Origin: Diphasiastrum complanatum
Lineage: Eukaryota; Streptophyta; Lycopodiopsida; Lycopodiales; Lycopodiaceae
Reading direction: 5' to 3'
Assembly: GCA_029204225.1 (NCBI GenBank)
Contig: CM055096.1
Span: 29,070,995-29,134,994 of the forward strand
DNA length: 64,000 nucleotides
The notes below the pieces were generated by a model. It made no database searches. It saw only the letters and a program-made list of their open reading frames with translations, and was not told the origin of the DNA. How positions within the stretch are numbered: the first letter of the stretch is position 1; each line of letters opens with the position of its first letter. The position numbers were made by a program, and so were the translations under genes. Shown piece by piece: positions 23,901 to 35,900 of this stretch.

Positions 23901-26900
23901 TTCATCATAAGAATTTGGTAGACTATCAAGAGATGCATCAACGATGGCGTCATCAAAGCTGTCCCTTGAAGAGGCATGGGATGACATAGAAGATTCTTCA
24001 AGTAATGAAAAATTCTCTCCAAACAAATGCTCCCTCTTAACACTTTGAACAAAAGTACTAATTGACACATGTTGACTCCCTCCTCGATTAGTACAAAAAG
24101 GTTCCAAAGAGTGCTCAAATTTTTCAGCTTTTGCTAAATTGAAAAGGTTTCGTATGAAACTTTTCACTAATGCATCCATCATATGCATCAACTTGCGACG
24201 ACTTGAAAAAAGAAGATTGTTTCAACATCTACTCAATGTATCGTTGTTGAGAGATGAAGATTCCAGCCCCATGTGGAAGATCAACAAGAACCCAAGTGTG
24301 GTTCTTCATGAGTGAGTGTTGTACTCTTGCATCGCATCCTCCCAACATTTTACTCCTTTGGCCTGCTCATAAAAAACAGGTTCTACTGCACCATCCTCGA
24401 TAGAAATAAGAGCGAAATCAGAAAAATCAACAAATTCTACTAATTTAGTAGAGGCACGAGTCTTCCCTTCATAGAAATGATCCACTTTGTTGTCCTGCAA
24501 AGTCTGCAACAACCATTTAGGGACTGGTTTGGGCTGTCCAACAGCCTTACCTTTGTCAACACTTTGCTTTCCAAAATGTTCTGAACTTGGACCTTGTTGT
24601 CCAATGTTTTCCAAACTTGGACCTTGCTGTCCAATGTCTTCAACAGGTTGCTCTTCACCATAAATAGGTTCTTTTTGATGAACTATGAGCCGCAAAATGG
24701 AAAAAGTAGTGGGCTGTCCACTAGAAGTAGATGGCAGTCCCTCTTCTTCATGATTAGATGGCAAAACCAAATCTGGAAATATTTTAACATATGCATCATG
24801 GGAGAAGTCTCCTTTCATGAATGAGTGAGCACAACATCATAGGAGGTCTTTTCATCAAAATGAACATCACAACTCACTATGATTTTATTAGTATCCATAT
24901 TGAACAACCTCTAGCCCTTGCTTTCACTACTATAGCCAACAAATATGCATTTGACTCCTTTATCATCAAGCTTGGTTCTTAGCTTATCGGAAATGAAAGC
25001 ATAAGTCGTGCAACCAAAGATGCGAAAGTGACAAACGGTAAGCTTCTTACCATACCAAACTTCATAAGGAGTTAATACCTTCAAGGCTTTAGTAGGACAC
25101 CGATTACTAATGTATGCCGCCATTATAACCGCTTCAGCCCAAAACTTGTGAGGTAGGCCCTTTGCCTTGAGCATGCATCGAGCCATCTCCATAATAGTGC
25201 GATTCTTTCTTTCGGCAACACCATTTTGTTGAGGTGTGTAAGGAGTTCTCATTTGATGATGGATACCTTTGCTTTGAAGATAAGTACCAAACGTATTCTT
25301 TACATATTCCCCTCCTTGGTCGGTACGTAAGATCTTCAAAGAGTGCCCAAATTGATTATCTATCATTGCTAGAAAATCCTTAAATCGTTGAAAAACTTCA
25401 TATTTTGCCTTCATAGGATAAATCCATGTAAATCTTGAACGGTCATCAATAAAAGTAACAAAGTATTTACACCTTCCAATGGATTCGGCCTCATTGGACC
25501 ACGTACATCACTATGAACCAAATCAAATTTGCCATCAACTCGAATAGTTCCATCAATTGGAAAAGCTTGCCTTTGAAATTTTCCAAGTATGCACCCTTCG
25601 TATATATGTCCTTCAGGATGCTCAATATTAGGAATGTCTTCAACCATAAACATCTTCAAGCTAGCAAAGTTGAGATGTCCAAACCTAGCATTGTTGGAAT
25701 ATCAATCCACACTCTTGAGCAAGATTGCATCGAACCGAGGTTCGAACCGTTCAAACCATTCGGACCCGGTTCGAACCGGATTTAAAAAATAAAAATAAAA
25801 TCACAAAAACTCAAAAAAAATGTTTTGAAAATAAAAAATTCGGTTCGAACCGTTTGCCGATTCAAACCTGGCCTGCCAGTTCGAACCGGAAAGAATCAAT
25901 TCGAATCGGCCGGTTCGAATCAGGGTGTAACCTTGCTCTAGAGAGAACTATGAGGGAGGTCCTGGGTTCGAATCCTAGTCTGTCCATCCATATTATGATT
26001 TATGGATTTCTAACATGATATCAGAGCCAAGTTAGACCTAACAGTTCATGGTGTCGAAGCCATGGTTAGGTGGCCCAAGTTGTGGGGCAGGTGACAGCTA
26101 GGACCCCAACCAAGTGTGGCTTGAGGGGGGGTGTTGGAATATCAATCCACACTCTAGAGAGAACTATCAAACAGGGCGAATAACTCAGTGGTAGAGCATC
26201 CCATTCAGTATGAGGGAGATCCTGGTTCAAATCCTAGTCTATCCATCCATATTATGATTTATGGATCTCTTCGCTCATAGGTATCCATAAGAAACAATCC
26301 ACCACGTAATGTTCCCGAAGCAATGATCATAAGAGATCTCTTTGGGTCTTTGATAAGACATTTGTCTTCTTTGAATTCCACAACCAATCCTTGGTTCATA
26401 ATTGTAGAGACCGAAATGAGATTCTTTTTTATTTTTGGAACATAAAGTACATTACGAATGTACTTTTCCTCACCATTGGATAAGATAATGGGGATCACTC
26501 CAATACCTTCAATAGGATAAGAGGTGTTATCAACACCTTGAACTTTGCTTCCATCATGCACTTTTACAAGCTTTGTGAAGACTTCTTTGTGATAAGCCAT
26601 ATGGCCTGTGGCACCGCTATCCATCACCCAATCAATAGATGAAAAAACATCAACTTTTGAAGCTGAAGATGAGCTGTTTTTTGCTGAAAAACCAGCAAGA
26701 TTTGAAGTGGTAGAAATCTCATCTTGAGGAGAGATGACATTATTATTGACAAAAGCATAATCATTATTGAAAAGATTATCCTCCTTTTCAAATTGTTGTT
26801 CCAAAGTAATGATTGCGGTACTTGTATCGTTACCTTTCTCTTTTTCCTTTGCAAGCCTCTTCCTACATTCTTTGATGTGATGCCCAAACTTCTTGCAATA

Positions 26901-29900
26901 GTGGCACTTACCCTTCTTCTCTTAAGCTTTCTTAGATTTTTTATCACCTTTGGAAATGTTGAAAGAAGGCTTCCCTTTCCACTTGCCTTTGCCTTTGCCT
27001 TTTGCAAAGAAAGCTTGATCTTCTTGTTCACCAAAGTTGATCCTTGTTTGCTCTTCTTGAAGAAGTAAGCCACCAAGTTCGTCGAAGGAGATTTGTTGTC
27101 CCCTAAGAGAAATGCTCAATGATGACACAAATGGAAGGTAAGAATTAGGAAAAGAGTTGAGAGTAATAGATACAAATTGTGAGTCCTCCATCACGTCATC
27201 GATACTAAGAAGCTCCTCTCGAAGATCCTTGATCTTCATAGTAAGCAAATCACCTTCTTGCATCTTCAAGATAGAAAGTTGATTTCGAAGATATACCACT
27301 TTTGTCGTATTCTTTACTTGAAACATCTTGGCAAGAGTCTCCCGAGCACTTTTGGAAGTCTTGCATGATCTAATATGAGGAAGGATAGATCTCTTCACTA
27401 ATAATGCAATGACAAAATGTGCTTGTGCATGTCATCGATCCCACTTCTTTAGCTCATCGGAAGACACCTCCGTAGATGATGGAGTAGTTGTTCTAGATGG
27501 TGTAATAGGTGCCAAGGTAGGCGGCCTCTCTTCGTCACCATTAACTACTTCTCACAAACCTTTAGCAATTAGAAGGTTCTTTATCATGTAGCACCACAAG
27601 GAATAGTTTGTGCCATCCAGCCTATCTTCATTAAATAAAGAACCAATAGACTCCGATTCTTTAACCATAACATAAAAATCAGCTTGTAGTAAATAGGAAA
27701 TAGACTTTCCAAGACAAAATTTACTTAGAGGGTAGCAACCTTTAAGCTGAAATCATGAGCACAATAGATTGCAATACTCCACATGCAATTTGCTCAACAA
27801 GTAATGAAATAGGTGGCCAATTTCTGCACAAAAAACAGAATGCTCACAAATAGGTAGACTTCAAATGAAGCCAAAACCAAAACCAGAAATTTGTGGAGTG
27901 CACACTATGTGCATATAGAGCTGATGGTAGCGCCCTACTCCAAGCTCACCAACAGAGAAATTTCAGCAAGAAATGTGTCCATAACACATGTATCTTCATT
28001 TGTAGATGGGCGCCCTCCTACAAAGAAGCAAATCTGAAATTTTCAGCATGTAATTGGGTCAAAATCACATGCAATTGGTTTGAGCATGCCCTACTGCTAG
28101 CTCTCAAATAGGTGAAGGTGCCCTACAATTTCCTGCAAAAAAGTTATAAGAAGATGAACAGATTCTTCTCCTGCAAAAATCAGCAGCTTGATGATTTTCT
28201 GCTACCAAAAGGGGAAGAAGATAGCTTCCTATTGGGTGCCCTCCTGCAAGCAATCTGATCACCTAAAGGCTCTGATACCATGTGAGAAATAGAAGCCTAA
28301 GGATCCAGGATCTTAACTATTCATTCACACAAAGAGCCAACTCTAAGTCTAGTAGGCCTAATATAATAAATGACCATGGTTACACAACTCTCGACCTTTT
28401 GGTCAAACTAACATTCCAACAGAGTCATGTCACCTCTCTAGATGGGATTAACATGCACTCAAATGATAAGACTAGTCATTACTATGATAACGCTATCGGA
28501 TAGATCGATGGTATCGTTGCATGTTTATTAGTTCTGAAAGGTAAGTCGGTGGTATGGGATGCCGATTTATTTGAAGTACCAATGGGCACAAAAGATTGAA
28601 TATTCTTGTTCATGTGAATCTTTTCAAATATCAGATATAGTTTAGACTCTCATGGTTAGAGCTGCCAGTCTAAAGATTTGCTAGGGATGACAAATCTTTT
28701 TAAGGGGAAGGGAAAGGAGATTAGTCAGTAGAAACTCCTTTTCCATCTGTTTATACCCTTGAGATGGAAAAGCATTTAGCGCTTTACTCAGTTTTTAGTG
28801 TAAGATTAGCGCTAATTGTGAGAGTCACAGTAGTAGCCGAGCTTGGTGGTTGGCCAAAAATACAATACCCATTTAGCGCTTAACTCAGTTTTCAATTAAA
28901 GACTAGGGTTGATAGACCGACATGTTTTATCAAATATAAACCAAAAATACAATACCTAGAAATCAGTTTCCAGCAGCAGTTATTAGAATACTTGAAGGAG
29001 AAATGTCAATAGGATCCTCATTTCTCCACAATCTAAAATAAAGTCTAGAGCAGAGATTTATAGATTTCTAAGCCAATTCATCCAAGTATACGACAACTTT
29101 TGTTGAGGATGAAGAGTCCAAGCATACGTCTGATAACGTTGAGGATTCGAAGTCTGTAAAACTACCCAAGTATACCAACAGTAATTAAGAGACAATGTTC
29201 ACAAGGATTCAAATGGAAATAGTATTTCATCAGTATATACTCTACAAAAACAGAGTATATGTCCCTAATTTAGACGATTTCAAGTGCCAATCCTAGTTCA
29301 GGGTACGCAGGCATTCAAAAAATTTATGAGCTTCTTTGGAGGCATTTCTTCTAGCCTAGTATTAGAGAGGACGTCCACCAGTGTGTGACTAGTTGCCAGA
29401 AGTGTGAAGATAGTAAAGCAAACCGTCTTAGGGCAGACGGGGGTCACTACAACCCTTAGGAATTCTGGTGGATAAGCGTAGCATTATGCAGATCCACATA
29501 GACGGGATATTCAGTTCTTCCTTGGTGAAAAAGTCTTTCTTCGAGTCAGAACCCTTAAAATAGGAGTTTGTGCTAAGTTGTCTCCTAGGTATTGTGGTCC
29601 GTTTACCATTATTAGGAGAATAGGCAAAGTTTCCTATGAGCTAGAACTCCCGAACAGTACTAAAGTCCATCTAGTATTTCATGTTAGTCAGTTACAAAGG
29701 GCTTTAACTAGATCAGATAATCTAGTAAGGGACAGCATTCTAGTTCCCCCTGTGGATTCTCAGCAGCTTCCACATGAGCCAAAAAGCATTCTTAATTCTA
29801 GGGAGACGCAGACACGTCATACCCTATATCAAGAATATTTAATTAAGTAAAAGGATCAGCCAGTTGAGAATGCCACTTGGGAGAAGAGCAATATAATTCG

Positions 29901-32900
29901 ACAGTCATATCCAGATTTTGTCTTAGAGGACCAAGACAACTCTTAAGGAGAAGGGAGTGTTACGAGACCATAACAGTACCAACCTAACAGTACTTCTAGG
30001 TGCACCTAACCGCCAGAGGTAGAGGACAGTGTCAGTCAGTGGCATGCATGCACACCATGCAGTAGGTATGAGGGCCAATAATGCCCATGCAGACATGCAT
30101 GACAGTAGGGGGCCATGCAGTCCTTCAGTAGTGGACTAGGACTCCTCGTGCATCAGTAACCCATGCACGCAACGTGAACAGCCTTCCTGGTGGTTACGTT
30201 GTTCCTAACAAGTACTCATGCTTTGTCCCATACTACACGTAAATATTTCTTACAAGAAGTTTTATACATCTCATTTCTCAATGTTTAGTTCAAGAGGACA
30301 AAATGAGTAGCTTTTCAAAGTTCAAAGAGTCTCACGAGTGATTTCTAAAGTGTATAAACAAAAGTGGTAATTCATGGTACTTACAATTTCTGTTGATACC
30401 CCACCCCAAATTCTTGGCAACTATCTTAGAGAATGACACAGCATGCTTGCTATATGCTTTGTAGTATGAAATGTCGAATTGAGATTTACTACCATAATTG
30501 ACTATGATTGCACAAGTCTAAATGTGAAACCAAATTGCCGAAAAGGGCCCCAACCTTCTAAAAATTGTGACAAGCCTTTTCTTTCCAGACCAAAACCTAT
30601 ATTTCAAAAAATTGAAAGAAAAGTTAATGAAACTTTGTTGAAAGTTTATGTTAGGGCTGTACAAGCTTAAAATTCATCATTTAGAATTAAAAGGAGAGAA
30701 ACATCCTCACCTTTGGCATCATGTCTGGGGTGGCAATAAGCTTGTCAAATTCCATAAATCCTCCAGCAATTTGTTCAATTAAATCCTCGGCACCAACCAC
30801 GTCTGCACCAGCCGATTTGGCCTCTGCCTGTTTCTCTCCTACACTCAATCAAAAAAACATAAAGGCTTAGAAACAAGCACTTACTATATTATGCATGTGA
30901 GCAATACAAATTCAACCATAAAAATTAGGCAGGCACTCTCTGCGATCTTTATGCATACTTTACCTTTTGATGAGTTCCAACTCCATTCTTGTGTAATCCC
31001 ACGAGCATTATGAAGCTTTTTCAAGAAAAGAATCCCATATGCTTATGAAACAAAAATAAGGAAATATATTTAATATACTGATGGTACAAACAAGGCATAG
31101 TACCCTGTGGTACCGCCGGTACCATAATGGTGGTACCGCCATTATGGTGCCGCCCTGTAGAACGCGGTACCAGGGCGGTACCACTATTTTTTTTTCCTAA
31201 TATTCTTTAATGCTGTACCTGCCCAAAAAAGCCCATTTTCTGAGGAGTTTCCAGAGTTCCCATGGCTGTTTTCAGTGCCCATTTGTGAATTTGTGGCTGT
31301 CCCAACGCCACTTTTTGAGGTATTTTTTCTATGATTTCCAACGCCTATCATTGGCTGTTCCACCGCAACTTTTGGCAACAACTTTCCAGGTATTTTTTGC
31401 ATTCATTTCAACATTACTGGTTTTTACAGCACCTACTTTCTGAATTTGTTTTTACGATTTCATTGTTTGCTGCACGTGCTTGTTCTTTTTGCTATCATGC
31501 CGACCACATGGGCCTCATCTAACACTAAGGACGTCACTGCCTATTTGGATGCCCGTTTGGATAATCATGCTACTCGGCAGTATTTTGCCAGTTGCCACCC
31601 CGCCCACGTTTGTCTCTTACTCCATCTCATTCATTTCCTACTACAGCTTTCTTCTATTATTACCCAGTATACTCCTCGTTATTCTCTTCACCTTGTCCTA
31701 TTGTTTTTCGTCATTGGTCTAATGAAGAGATGCATGAAATCCGAACCAGAAATGTCTAGTTTGAGTGTAAAAACACTTTTTCCATAAATTGCACACAACC
31801 ATCTTCTCATCCAACTGTTGTTCACTTTCATTCAGCTGATGATTTTGAGGATCCCAAGTCTAAGATTTATATTAAAGAAGCTCCCATTCTTCTTGATTTT
31901 CCTGATATCGCCAGATGTCTCGCTCACTGTGCATATCTTACTTGGATTGGAAAACACGGTCAACTTCATCTTCTACTGGTACAGGATTTACCGTTCTTGT
32001 TGACACTGGCAATACAGATTCTTTACTTGGCACACGGTGTATCATATTCATGCCACTCCTATTCCAGCTCATGTTCCTTTGCGCGTTGAAGTTGCCAATT
32101 CTCACACTTTCCAAAGCACACTTATGTTTTCTGCTCTTCCTTATTATATAGTTGATTTTACTAGACAGGCTGATTATTATATCAAAGCCCTATGTATTAT
32201 GAGATCAAGGAAACATATCCTTGCCTATTCAAAGCTTGGCCACTTACAACTTAATCATTAATCTCTTACAAGGATCAAAGATGTGTTCCCTTGACAATAC
32301 AAGGGATGTGTTAATTGACGAGTTACCATTGGTAGAAACTCATTCATCAAGAACCCTATGCAATCACATACAAACCGGTCTAGTTCAGAATAGAAAAAAA
32401 GATCAAGGCAAAAAATTAGTTCAAAATTTGACTTGTTTCGGATATAATCTTCACAAAATCAATGCACAAACCCTCCTATATCTGATCAGGCCCATGCAAA
32501 AAAAAATGATTTGATTCAAATACAACCTTCATTGAATCAATGCGCAGGTGGCAAAGGTCTCCTACATTTGATCCATGTGGATTATCCTAGTGTCTAAGGG
32601 CCTATATTTGATGGCCTATTTGTAGTGTTAAGAGGGCCCAAATTAGAGCCACGTGTATAAGTGTGGCCAATGACATGTCTACCTACAATAATGTTTCTAG
32701 CTATATTTCAAGAGATCTTCAATCGATTACTAGGTGTCTTGCTACCATTGGTCAAGTCACAAGTACCTGCTGCCTAATACTGTGTTTCAAAACAGTTTTC
32801 GAGAGCTTTACAAATTTCATCTCTTTATAACTGGTAGCATTGAGCATTGAAGCCACTGAATAGACATCTCTGTATGATCAAGAAATCCACAATTAGGAGA

Positions 32901-35900
32901 GAAGACTTGATTGATTTTAAAGAGCTATAATTGCACTCTAAACAATAAACTAGCACTTGTTTTCGCTATAATGTAAGGCTATAAAGTTCGAGCCATTTCT
33001 TTTTTATTCAAATCAATGAATCGGCCGATTTGAACTATCAATTTGAACTAGCCCTAGAAAACTTGCTTTTAGTATAGCTCTTTCTCTTGCAAAGGGCTCC
33101 CACGCGATAGAAAATACTTCGTATGCATGCTTTAAGTTTCTATGTATCAATTTTAAAGTCTCTCCAAAAGCAAATATATGTCTATTTGCAATTTCCATTT
33201 ACTTTTGGTAAGTATAAGAACCTTGGGTCAGAACAGCCACTTTCACCACCTGACCAGTACCCTTTGGCAATGAAACCTGCAACCAAAGCCCAAACATTTT
33301 AGTTTACCATGATGAGCGAATTGTTTGCTTATCCAAAACAACGAATGCATATTTCAATGTCAAGTTAGTGGGTAGCACATGCTAACACTTGGGTGAATCA
33401 TTTCGATGTTATAGTTGCACAAGCAAAATTGACACCACCTGTTTTTATCGAAGAAAACTAAATAACAAGATATAAGAGAATCTCAGAAGGACATAACTCC
33501 CAAAATGAATAAATAACAAAGAAACGTTCGATAAATCATCATAAAAGGGCAATCAAACTTGAAGTCGTAGTTGACTATTGAACGATATTGTGAAATCTTA
33601 CATTAAAATGAAATCCCATTTTAAGACTATCTTTGCCAAGACAATATCATACCTAAAATGTGCACAACCTTGCAAAGACGATAGGGAGCAATGCTAAAGC
33701 TTATTTACTCCCACAAAAAACTTGCATTGCATATGAAAGCTTCAAATCACTACGGAGCCAAATTGCATTCGCACCGTAGCTCGTAGTTGTTGGTCTGTGT
33801 ATTTAGGATCGAGATTGAGACGAAAATGAGCTTCAGCACTTTCCACAAATTTCGCAGAAGCTGTCCCCTTAAGAAGTTGAATTGCAGTTAAGGGCTCATA
33901 TTCCTGCTCCTTTACACGTAGCTTTTGAAGTTCTAAAAATCTCTTTGATCTTCTCTGTAAACAGGAAAACACCTTGCTCTTAAAGAATCCAAAGAAACAC
34001 TCAAGCTAGTGCCTACTACCTAGGTACATAAATCCATGAAAATGGAAAAAATCATTGGTTAAGACAATAGATTGTATCATTAAATTCATGTTGTTTTCAT
34101 TTACATAGTGATATGTTGAAAAGTAGAAGCACAAACCATATGAATTTGGAATTTTACTGCTCCCAAGCATGAACATTATCATAGAACAAATATCATATAT
34201 GACTATTTGTGAGATTGGAATATTTGCAAATTCCCAAATTTATTTTCATGAGCTAGTGATGTCAGAAGGTGAAGCTTAGAAAAGAAAACATGCAACAAAA
34301 TAAGTCAAAGGATCCATATCAAAACAATATACAGAATTCAAAAGACAAAAGATCTTAACCCACCAAGACTAATTATGTGTCATTAGCACGCAAGCATAAC
34401 TTGCAATCTGGGTTTAAAAAGGATTTGGATTCTCTTGGGTAGAACTAGTGCCAAGTTCCAACTAAGCAGCAAATGACAATCAACAAGAAATGAAATAAAT
34501 TAAATAAAATAAAAAACAGGAACCATATTGCATCAACAAGAGTTACCAAGACATACACGAGATACAAAATACTAAGAACATAGCGGCTCCTTAATTGCAC
34601 ACTTTTTTTTATTCTATTATTAATCATCTTGAACATCACAAAAGCTAAAATACCAACGACAACCATAAGAGTCTAAACTAGTTCGAACTTTTTTCATGAT
34701 TTTCTTCAGTGAGTAACCTTTATAAAGTAACAAGATAATTAAGTTAATTGGTTTATAGTGGTATGCAGTCAAAGGTTTCAAGGTTGAGTTTTTTCTTCTA
34801 TTAGACGAGAAGCATTGAAAAACTTTACTACCTGTATAATACCAATGAAATCATCTATAGTCCAACTACAATTTACAAATAAAATCTGAATCCTTGAGTA
34901 AGCTTATCCCAAGTTAATCAGTAGAAGGAAGCAAGGTTTTAAAGCAATTATTTAGCCACTTAGAAAGGTCAGCCAGCATAGTATTACAAGCTACTACAAT
35001 AAACCTAGGTCTTTTGGGAATTTTATGAAATTTCCATGCAGCACACAAAAATGGAAGATTTGGGTAACAAGGTTATAAGAATGACAAAAAACTTGATGAA
35101 TTTATATGGCACACACTAGAAAGAGAACAAGTGTTATAAGTTCCCACATAAAACTGAACTGCATTCAATAACGATTCCAGATAGAATTTTTGCAAACAAA
35201 AGCAAAATTGTTTGGCATTTATCCACATACTAAAGCGCTATTAAGGATAGACAACTTTTTCTTTTCCGAAAAGATTCCAACCAATATTAGCATAATTAAA
35301 GGCCCTTTGTCCATTGTTTTAACCTCTTTCCAAGCAAACAATGGATGATTCTAGATTTTCTTCACACAACGAGGAAGAGCATTCATAGCCTCAAGCTCTC
35401 TAAGAATAGAGCTCAAACTAATTTTGTCAAGATTAGGCAAAGTGACTCCCATGCATGAACAACATGATGTATTGAGGTTAAAACAAATATCATACTCAAT
35501 CAAGCACTAGGAACTCCCAAAAGATCATCGTTTTCTCTACGGCATATTGTTGCCACTACACTCTGACTTAGTTGTAGTATAGATTGTGATATGTTGAAAC
35601 ATACAAGCAAAAACCAAATGAACTTGGGACTTCACTGCTCCCAAGCATGAACATCATGATGTATTGAGGTTTAAACAAGTATAGTAACTTCCAAAGGCCA
35701 ATGTCATCTCTATGACATCTCGTTGCCACTAATTTGAGAGTTTTTTGTGATAAAAATTTGATTCAAGATGAGAAACCCCATGTGTAAGGTTCAAATGAGA
35801 GATTAAACACACTTGCAAACTACACAAGCAATATAACATGAAGATGCAATAGTCGCAGAAATCAAATTCCACATTGCAAAATCTTTGAAAATGCATGTGT

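Larger units (their letters stand above)
25692..26267 (+). mobile_element. TRIM (miniature LTR retrotransposon) with tRNA-like LTR
   Basis: The left LTR, 25692-26015, starts TGTTGGAATATC and ends CTAACA. The primer site TGATATCAGAGCC is at 26016-26028. A ~100-bp non-coding interior ends in TGAGGGGGGG. The right LTR starts at 26133 with TGTTGGAATATCAATCC and runs to about 26267. It has no coding capacity. It lies inside the copia gag-pol, so it is younger than that element. The left LTR is enlarged by the MITE-like insert below. Confidence 0.75.
22731..28421 (-). mobile_element. Ty1/copia element with both LTRs, host of a nested TRIM
   Basis: The 3' LTR is 22731-23206 and the 5' LTR 28281-28421 (shorter). 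The primer binding site (TGGTATCAGAGCC, minus) is at 28268-28280 and the polypurine tract AAGGAGGG at 23207-23214. Parts include gag (about 27600-26830), a CCHC knuckle, protease with [13 protein letters not shown] (about 26640), integrase with [13 protein letters not shown] and [15 protein letters not shown] (25659-24911), and two linker-like segments (24818-24306 and 24191-23448). I see no RT or RNase H core. It is broken, with several breaks plus the nested TRIM. Confidence 0.8.
13660..30710 (-). other. PRPL1 intron 4, ~17 kb
   Basis: The boundaries are GTGAGG at the exon 4 donor and TTTGCAG at the exon 5 acceptor. It holds the LTR, minisatellite, LINE, Ty3, copia and TRIM elements listed between 14 and 30.2 kb. 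Nearly all of its length is mobile DNA. Confidence 0.85.
30839..33221 (-). other. PRPL1 intron 3
   Basis: This 2.4-kb intron has donor GTTCTT and acceptor GTGTAG. It contains a hAT-like MITE fragment (31096-31190), a Ty3 relic (31490-32260) and ~960 bases (32261-33221) with no assignable feature. A short ATCGGCCGATTTGAAC word near 33020 resembles the palindromes at 25715-25936. Confidence 0.8.

Noticed and set aside
6117-26242. Functional tRNA genes at 6117-6190 and 26174-26242
   Set aside because: A and B boxes are visible, but acceptor and T stems do not pair well and the second lies inside an LTR.
26133-26267. Assignment of the TRIM to Cassandra
   Set aside because: Cassandra LTRs carry a 5S rRNA-derived block. 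The promoter-like block here reads as tRNA A/B boxes and I see no 5S internal control region.
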